A DNA stretch of 64,000 nt, taken from positions 806,001 to 870,000 of the forward strand of contig JAXQJY010000026.1 in the NCBI GenBank assembly GCA_037042185.1, given 5' to 3'. Below the pieces are notes generated by a model. The model did no database searches and was not told where the DNA came from. It worked only from the letters and a program-made list of their open reading frames with translations. This stretch comes from Sordariomycetes sp. S80-01Y. Its lineage: Eukaryota > Ascomycota > Sordariomycetes. Made by a program: the position numbers and the translations under genes. This document shows positions 57,984 through 64,000 of the stretch, piece by piece (within the stretch, counting starts at the first letter, position 1; every line of letters starts with the position of its first letter).

Positions 57984-59957
57984 TTACTTGGCAAGATCGA
58001 ACTCCTCGTCGCCATCGTTTTCATTCCCTCGGTCCTCCTGTACCTCTTCCTTCGCGGGGGTCGGTGGCTCCTGTTTCGGCTGTTCCTTCTGAGGCTTCGA
58101 AGGGCTGCTAGGAGGAGACTTGTTGCCCCGGATGGGGCTAGAGCCCTGGGGCAGCGTAGAAGGGATGGGCTTGAATGGGTCTGTTCCAGGCTCAGGCTCA
58201 CCCGCTGGCCGCAGCGGGGTACTCTGGATATCAACATATCTCCAGAAAGGCGCGGGCGAGCTGGTCGGCATGTGCTGACTTGGACGCTTCACCGTGCTAG
58301 CAGGCGCGAGTCGCGGGTGCACCTGTGGGGGGGCAGGGGAGTGAAAGGATCCGGTACCCTCTTCCTGGTAATACGAGGAAGTCAACGTCGGCGGCGAACG
58401 AGGATTAAACCCCGAGAAAGCAGAGTCTTCTATGTTCGCCTTCTTTGAGCGCGGCACGGGACTACCGTCCGTGGTAAGCGCAGCATTCGTCCTACGTGAG
58501 CGCTGGAGAGGACCATCAGGCGTCTGCGAGACGGTAAGGGACGACCCTGGCGGCGGCGATCCCAGACCGGAACCCCGTCGTGGCCTTGTCGAGGGTGTTC
58601 CCCTGGAGGCCATCTCCCTAGGGCCCTGTGTTATATAGTTGAGTTGATTTGGCGAAGACGGAGCAGATGAGCCGCGATGCCCTCCGCGGCCTATTCGAAA
58701 AGCATTTTTCACCAATTCATCGCGAGACTCAGCGACAATCTGCCATTTGGCGCCTTTGCCGGGCTCATAGCTCGTCCTTGCCACTTTCTCAAAGTGTTTA
58801 TTAAGGGAGAGGTTGTGTCGGATGGAGTTCTGGGCGGTCAGTGCATGAACAGAAACAGGGGTCTGTTGTGTATCTTACCTGCCAGCCTGCCTGAGGCTGG
58901 TGACGATAGTAGGCGTAAGTGTCGGTGATGTATGTGTAGATACCATTTAGCGTCAGCTTTGACTCCGGTACACTGGTGATAGCTTGTGTGATCATCTGAG
59001 CATAGCTATACTGCGGCTTGATATGCTTGTTCTCGTCCAAGCTCAGATCAGCGCCGTTCGCGCCGACCATGACCGCTCCCGGAGTGCTAAGTGCGGGACT
59101 CTTGCCGGATGGCAGCGCGCTGCGTCCAGGAACAGATGACGGGGGCGTTCCTGGACGGCCATTTCCAACGCGAGACGGACCGAACTGTGAGGATTGCCGC
59201 GGCGTTCTGGTCTCCCTTGCAGGGTCTGTAGCTCTTTCCGAGATAGAAGGATCGATATTGAGAGGACTGATCTCCGGAGGAAGAACGAACATCATCTCGA
59301 CATTACCGGCCTCCAAGACTTGACCGCTGCTCAGAACCTGGGTTTCTCCAGCCTTGATGGCCTTGTTGTCCACCTTAACACCATTGCGACCTTTGACCGT
59401 GAGATACCATCTACCCTCGCTCGAGTCATACGAGATGGCGGCGTGCTCGCGCGACACTGTCTTGCCGGGCCCAAGGTCAATATGGACGCGTTCCTGATCA
59501 TCGTCTTCGGTATCCGCCTCGTTCTTCTTTGCGACCTCGGGGTTGGTCACCTCTGGAGATCTCCCAATCTTGACAGGGAACTTGGTGATGTAGTAGGTCC
59601 AATTGTAAGCAGCGACCTTGGCATAGGCCGAAACCCCATCTCCTCGCGACTCGTGTATGGCATTCGAGTGATCCTTGCTGGCCTGAACTGGATGGTGCTT
59701 GAGGTGAGGAACGATGCGCGAAACCGGGTCATCATCATCGGCGGGGATGGTATCCGTTTCGGGGGCCTCAGGCTCGGAAAGCTACCAATTCTTGATTAGC
59801 TATATGAATCATGCAGATATGCAGTTCCGGGAACCCAAACCTTTCTGCGCCGTTTGTTTGGGCGGGCAGGCGTTGATGCTTCATCGACAGGCGCTGAAGA
59901 CGGCTCCTCTTGAGGATCGCGACGCTTGCGCTGCGACCGCTTGGTAGAGGCAGGCAT
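57984..59957 (-). CDS. Forkhead transcription factor with FHA domain (FKH1/FKH2/Fkh2 type)
   Basis: Exons 59841..59957, 58879..59781 and 57984..58829 give 621 aa. The FHA domain lies at about 101-185, with YITKFPVKIGR, the phospho-binding SREH (149-152) and GRNG (170-173). The forkhead domain at about 294-385 has KPQYSYAQMITQAI, GIYTYITDTYAYYRHQ, GWQNSIRHNLSLNKHFEKV across the last intron, and GKGAKWQI. FHA followed by forkhead is the layout of yeast Fkh1/Fkh2 and fission yeast Fkh2, which control G2/M genes and silencing. The Pro/Ser-rich tail has several SP and TP sites, possible CDK targets, and ends DGDEEFDLAK. The frame stays open upstream to an ATG at 60122, so an N-terminal extension of 55 codons is possible. 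Confidence 0.93.
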
Positions 59958-61443
59958 GGCGCGATGCGAGGATGTCGCAGGGTGTATGTTGGGAAGGATA
60001 TGCGATAACAGCAGGCAATTGATCGGTCGATGCTGCTGGAGGGCCGGGGTTGATATCGAGGCTGAGGGTTGTTTGCGAAGGGATGCGACGACGGGGCTGG
60101 TGGAAAGGAAATACTCGAGCATAAATATTTCCAGTCTAACGTTCAGGGCGACCGAGAGTCAACAAAGTATGACTTGTGCGGTCGAGGCTGATGCGCCACG
60201 CAAAGCATGAGGTCTGTTTAGTCGGAGGACGTGGGGGAGGTGGCAGTGAATGGTGGTGATGCGATGCGTCGGGGTAGCTTAAAGTTTGCGTCGCTTGTGG
60301 ACTTTCGAGGCCAGAACAGCTCGACTGCGTGAACTCGAAGCTGGAACCGCGTTCGCGTCCAGCAGTTGGCACGAAGTGGGCTAATCCCCTAATCAGGGTC
60401 GACTGGTGGCAGGGGCTGACACGCGCGCTAGCCATATACGGCGGCCAAGCGGGTGCCGGTTCAGTGACATAGCCGCTGTTTGCAGCTGTGGACGACGCCA
60501 GCTGGTCGTTCAATACTTGTGCAAACCACCTGTGGAATCACCTGTGGGAAGTGTCTTCGCTGCTGGCAAGTGGATAAGCTTTTGCATGACGCTTTCATAC
60601 CTGCTGGTGGAATCCTTCTTTTATAAACACTGGCTTGAACCTTGACCTGGCGCTCAACCCCGGAGTGATTGCCGTCCATCTGTTCACATTGTGCACAGTC
60701 CCTGGGCAATAAGCTCGCTAGTCCCTGAAGAAATCCTCAAAATTATAGCCAGTCACAAGCTCGGGGTATTCTGCATGTCTATTTGAACAAGAATGGAATG
60801 ATGTTGACTTCGCATTCCTCAGCGCGGGACGCAAGGCTCAATGCTGGTGTCATCGAAGCGCATCACATCAAATGTTGACATGGTTTCTAGCCCGGAACAC
60901 CGGGTCCGACAAAAAGATCACTAAGCGAACCACGTACCTACATAAAACACAACCAAAAGCCCGATCAGCTAAACCTGCAGAAGCCTTCTGAGGCATGATT
61001 TGCGGTATTCCAAGGCGAAACGATTCATACATAGTATCTACTCGGTAAGCAAGATGAAAATACGATTTTAGCATGTGACATGCGAAGCACTATGTACCGC
61101 TCTAGCGCCTGCCCCATGTCCTAGTATTTCTGTCTACCCTGCACCTCACGCGCTGAACGAAGGTCCGTGCACGGACCGGGCGTCGCGACAAACCTTCTCA
61201 CGCTTCACCTCGTTGTGACCTGGGCTGCATCGCCATCAAACGATCATCCCCATCCCCATCCCCGTCCCCGTCCTTTTCCGTCGGCTCGCATGGATACTTC
61301 CGCCGCAGGTAGACGCGGATCATAGTCCTGGAACGTCATCGCTCGCCTCACTTTGACGTATCCCCTCCCCCCTGTCGCTCCGTCAACTCGAACAGAGAAT
61401 CGCGCCTTTCGAGTCGGTTCAGCCCGATTCAGCCTCCTCGACA
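59958..61443. other. Divergent region between the forkhead gene and PAP1
   Basis: About 1.5 kb between divergent starts. Bases 59958-60122 are open in frame with the forkhead start. A 125-codon minus-strand frame (60136-60513) has no motif and is not called. A short tandem repeat lies near PAP1 and is listed separately. Confidence 0.5.
61244..61273. repeat. Pyrimidine-rich hexamer tandem repeat upstream of PAP1
   Basis: About five units of ccccat/ccccgt, roughly 170 bp before the PAP1 start. It falls in the probable leader or core promoter. Confidence 0.8.
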
Positions 61444-63769
61444 ATGAGTAATCCGGAGCGGCGCCTCGGCGTGACGGAGCCGATGACGATGGATCTGCCA
61501 ACCGCGGATGAGAAGAAGGCGACCGAGCTGCTTCTCGCCGAGCTGCGGCGGCAGAAGACTTTCGAAGCTCCCGCTGAGACCGAGAAGAGGTACGCCGTCT
61601 TGTCCACTCTGAAGTACTCCGTCCTAACGTGATCGCAGGAAGGTAGTGCTCGAATCGATACAGCAAATATGCAACGAGTTCGTCAAGACGGTCGCGCGGG
61701 TCAGAGAGCCCAAGAACGAGTTCCTACAACGAAACGCCGTTGGCAAGGTCTTCACCTATGGCAGCTACCGTTTAGGCGTGTTCGGCCCTGGCTCGGATAT
61801 CGACACCCTCATCGTCGCCCCGAAATATGTTACCCGCGACGATTACTTCGAATACTTTCCGGGTCTCCTCCAATCTATGGCTCCCAAGGGCTCCATAACA
61901 GACCTGGCTGTAGTGACCGACGCCTTTGTCCCCATCATCAAATTTGAATATTCGGGCATCAGTATTGACTTGATCTTCTCGAGGGTCATGCAAACGCAGT
62001 TAAGCTTGGATTTGGATCTGAAGAACGACAGCTACCTGAGGGGCCTGGACGACCGAGAGCTTCGCTCGGTCAATGGTACGCGAGTTACGGATGAGATCCT
62101 GGACCTCGTGCCGGAGAAGAGCACTTTCAGACTAGCCTTGCGAGCAATCAAATTATGGGCCCAGCGTCGGGCCGTTTACGCCAACATCATGGGCTTTCCT
62201 GGAGGTGTCGCGTGGGCCATGCTCACTGCGCGCATCTGCCAGCTCTACCCCAAGGCTACTGCTGCTGTTGTTGTGAAAAAGTTCTTCTTGGTCATCCACG
62301 CCTGGCCATGGCCCAAGCCATGCCTGCTGAAGCCTCTAGACACAAGTAACAAACTCCCAGTCCGCGTCTGGAATCCTAGGGTACGTGTGCTCCACCCATC
62401 GCCGCAGAACGTTACTAACGAAGTAGGTTTACCACAGCGACAAGTATCACCTGATGCCAGTCATTACGCCAGCGTACCCTTCAATGTGCGCAACTTTCAA
62501 CATCACCAGATCATCTATGACAATCATACAGCGAGAGCTCAAGCGCGGTATAGACCTGACCGAGAAGATCATGGCGGAAAAGCTACCGTGGAGTGAGCTA
62601 TTTACCAAGCACACGTTCTTCACAAAGAGCTACAAACATTACATATGCGTCATCTCGGCAAGCCGAACAGAGGAGGCCCACAAGCTCTGGTCCGGTTATG
62701 TGGAATCCAAGGTTCGCGTCCTCGTGCAGAAGCTCGAGGGGCATGATAAGATCACCTTGGCTCAAGCCTTCAACAAATCCTACCCCCGTAGACACAAGTG
62801 CAGATCAGCCGACGAGATACAAGCCGTTGAGAACGGTAAGCTGGATTACCTAGCGCCGCCTGAAGACAACGAGCCCAAGGCGGAGGTCAACGGTGGCGTC
62901 GCGCCCCAGCAGAACGGCATCGACGCCCAGCAAGAGGAAAGGAGTATCGTCGAAGACAAAGACAAAGTCAAGAGAGAGCCTGCCGAAGATTCAAACGGTA
63001 TCGCAGCACCCGAGGCCTCAGGCTCGGGCACAAAGCCAGGGGAGCCTTCCAATGCAGGAGTCCAGTCAGAAGACGCGGAGGCTGTCAAGGGGGCTGAGGA
63101 AGAGGCTGGCGCAATGGCGGCGCCCACTGCCAATACCCCTATTGATATCTACACCACAACACACTACATCGGCCTCGAACTTGTGGAGAAGCCCGGTAAC
63201 CTCGATCTGTCGTACCAGATCAACGACTTCAAATCATTCTGCTTCCAGTGGGACCAGTATCAAGAGAAGCTCAAAAACAAGGTCACGGTCAGCATACAGT
63301 ACACCAAGAAGTAAGTCATTCCCCGACCTTCCCAGACGATTTTTTGCACACGCGAGTCGGCGGTTGCAATCATGATCCTACACCAACCAGCGCATACCAG
63401 CATTGTTGCGAAAGAACCGCCCTCCCCCGTTGATTAGGAGGATGCCTCCACTTCACCCACCAGCGTCCTTGTGCTTGAGTGCATATCGCAGACACGGTAC
63501 TCTACATGTTGTCCATGCACATGGGTCAGGTCATGGGCAAACGTACATAGCTAGCCGCCGAACCTACGCTAACGAAGTAGCACCGATCTTCCCGACGACG
63601 TCTTTGAGGAAGGGGAGAAGAAGCCCACCAAACCCAAGAAGAGAAAAGCAGTAACACAGGTAAGTCAACCAGATAAATCTTGTAAGACCCCGCTGAGATA
63701 AGTTTCCAGGACAATAGCAATCCTCCACCTGCCAAGAAGCAACAGTCTTCTGTTGCCGCTGTAGGCTGA
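61444..63769 (+). CDS. PAP1: PAP1, nuclear poly(A) polymerase
   Basis: Exons 61444..61589, 61639..62380, 62427..63310, 63581..63659 and 63710..63769 give 636 aa. The nucleotidyltransferase signature is GS at 90-91, GSDID with metal-binding Asp102 and Asp104, and the third Asp at about 159 (SGISIDLIF). The central PAP domain (FRLALRAIKLWAQRRAVYAN, GFPGGVAWAMLTARI) and the RNA-binding region with PVITPAYPSMCATFNI follow. An acidic, Ala/Glu-rich insert lies at about 470-530. It adds poly(A) tails to pre-mRNA in the cleavage and polyadenylation complex. The last two small exons hold a basic tail (KKPTKPKKRKAVTQ) that looks like a nuclear signal. Intron 3 is 270 bp, several times longer than its neighbours, and retention would stop the protein right after KK. 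Confidence 0.94.
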
Positions 63770-63862
63770 AGCGCCCATTGTGGCAGGCTGAACTACGATG
63801 ATATGGCTATCCCCAGATGCTGAAGGCATCATTTTGGGAATGTATTCAACAAATATTCTTTA

Positions 63863-64000
63863 TCAATACTGACAGCACTTGTCCAGGCGTTCGAGGGCAG
63901 AGTCGGGCGAGTGACGGCCCTTCCAGAAAAGGAGCATATCAGGGACTCGGGACAGAGCAGCGCCATAGTCGCGCCAAGAAGGCCGGCAACTCACGACATA
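63863..64000 (-). CDS. C-terminal end of an unrecognised protein (partial)
   Basis: The frame is open from the window's right edge to a TGA at 63865-63863, 45 codons with ordinary codon use (RDYGAALSRVPDMLLFWKG, then SALERLDKCCQY). The first bases on this strand include gtgagt, so part of it could be an intron. It would converge on PAP1, with 93 bp between the two stops. I cannot name a family from this fragment. Confidence 0.45.
   Translation of the reverse strand, partial: YVVSCRPSWRDYGAALSRVPDMLLFWKGRHSPDSALERLDKCCQY

Noticed and set aside
60136-60513. 125-codon minus-strand frame upstream of the forkhead gene
   Set aside because: Low-complexity His/Pro stretches and no motif; falls in the divergent promoter region.

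Overview
The window reads as nuclear DNA of a filamentous ascomycete, most likely a Sordariomycete. The protein-coding genes carry introns mostly of 45-70 bp with GT..CTAAC/CTGAC..AG signals. The gene set is fungal: PalB calpain, VTS1, a fungal-type SEN15, a DUF2985 membrane protein and a secreted LVIVD-repeat protein. The 5S rRNA gene stands alone rather than in an rDNA array, and an AT-rich island looks like the product of repeat-induced point mutation (RIP). I name no species.

Left arm (1-4195): the 3' end of an unrecognised gene, then GUF1 (mitochondrial EF4/LepA GTPase) and a histidine-phosphatase gene on the other strand. Island (about 5030-14400): roughly 9.4 kb of AT-rich, stop-laden sequence without credible genes, except an intact-looking 5S rRNA gene at 8824-8942. 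A short element with inverted-repeat ends lies on its right flank (15045-15173).

Right arm (15430-64000): a normally dense euchromatic run. In order: secreted LVIVD protein (-), kinesin-13-like motor (-), TFIIIC subunit TFC4 (-), VTS1 (-), ribosomal protein eL29 (-), peroxisomal-type adenine nucleotide carrier (-), PalB (+), C2H2 transcription factor (-), zinc alcohol dehydrogenase (+), SEN15 (-), DUF2985 protein (+), Yippee protein (+), SLC35F6-like transporter (-), ferric-reductase-like oxidoreductase (-), an 803-aa protein of unknown function (-), CLU1 (+), forkhead/FHA factor (-), PAP1 poly(A) polymerase (+) and a partial gene (-). I rebuilt exon structures by hand from splice signals and reading-frame continuity. 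Most total lengths close in frame.

These are mainly housekeeping and regulatory genes, not a metabolic or defence cluster. A loose RNA theme exists (5S rRNA, TFIIIC for its transcription, SEN15, PAP1, VTS1, eL29, GUF1), but nothing shows co-regulation. The most interesting points are a 5S rRNA whose differences from the usual fungal sequence fall in compensating base pairs, an apparent AT-AG intron (or broken donor) in the gene next to the island, two GC-AG introns, and the inverted-repeat element. I found no convincing new multi-gene system.
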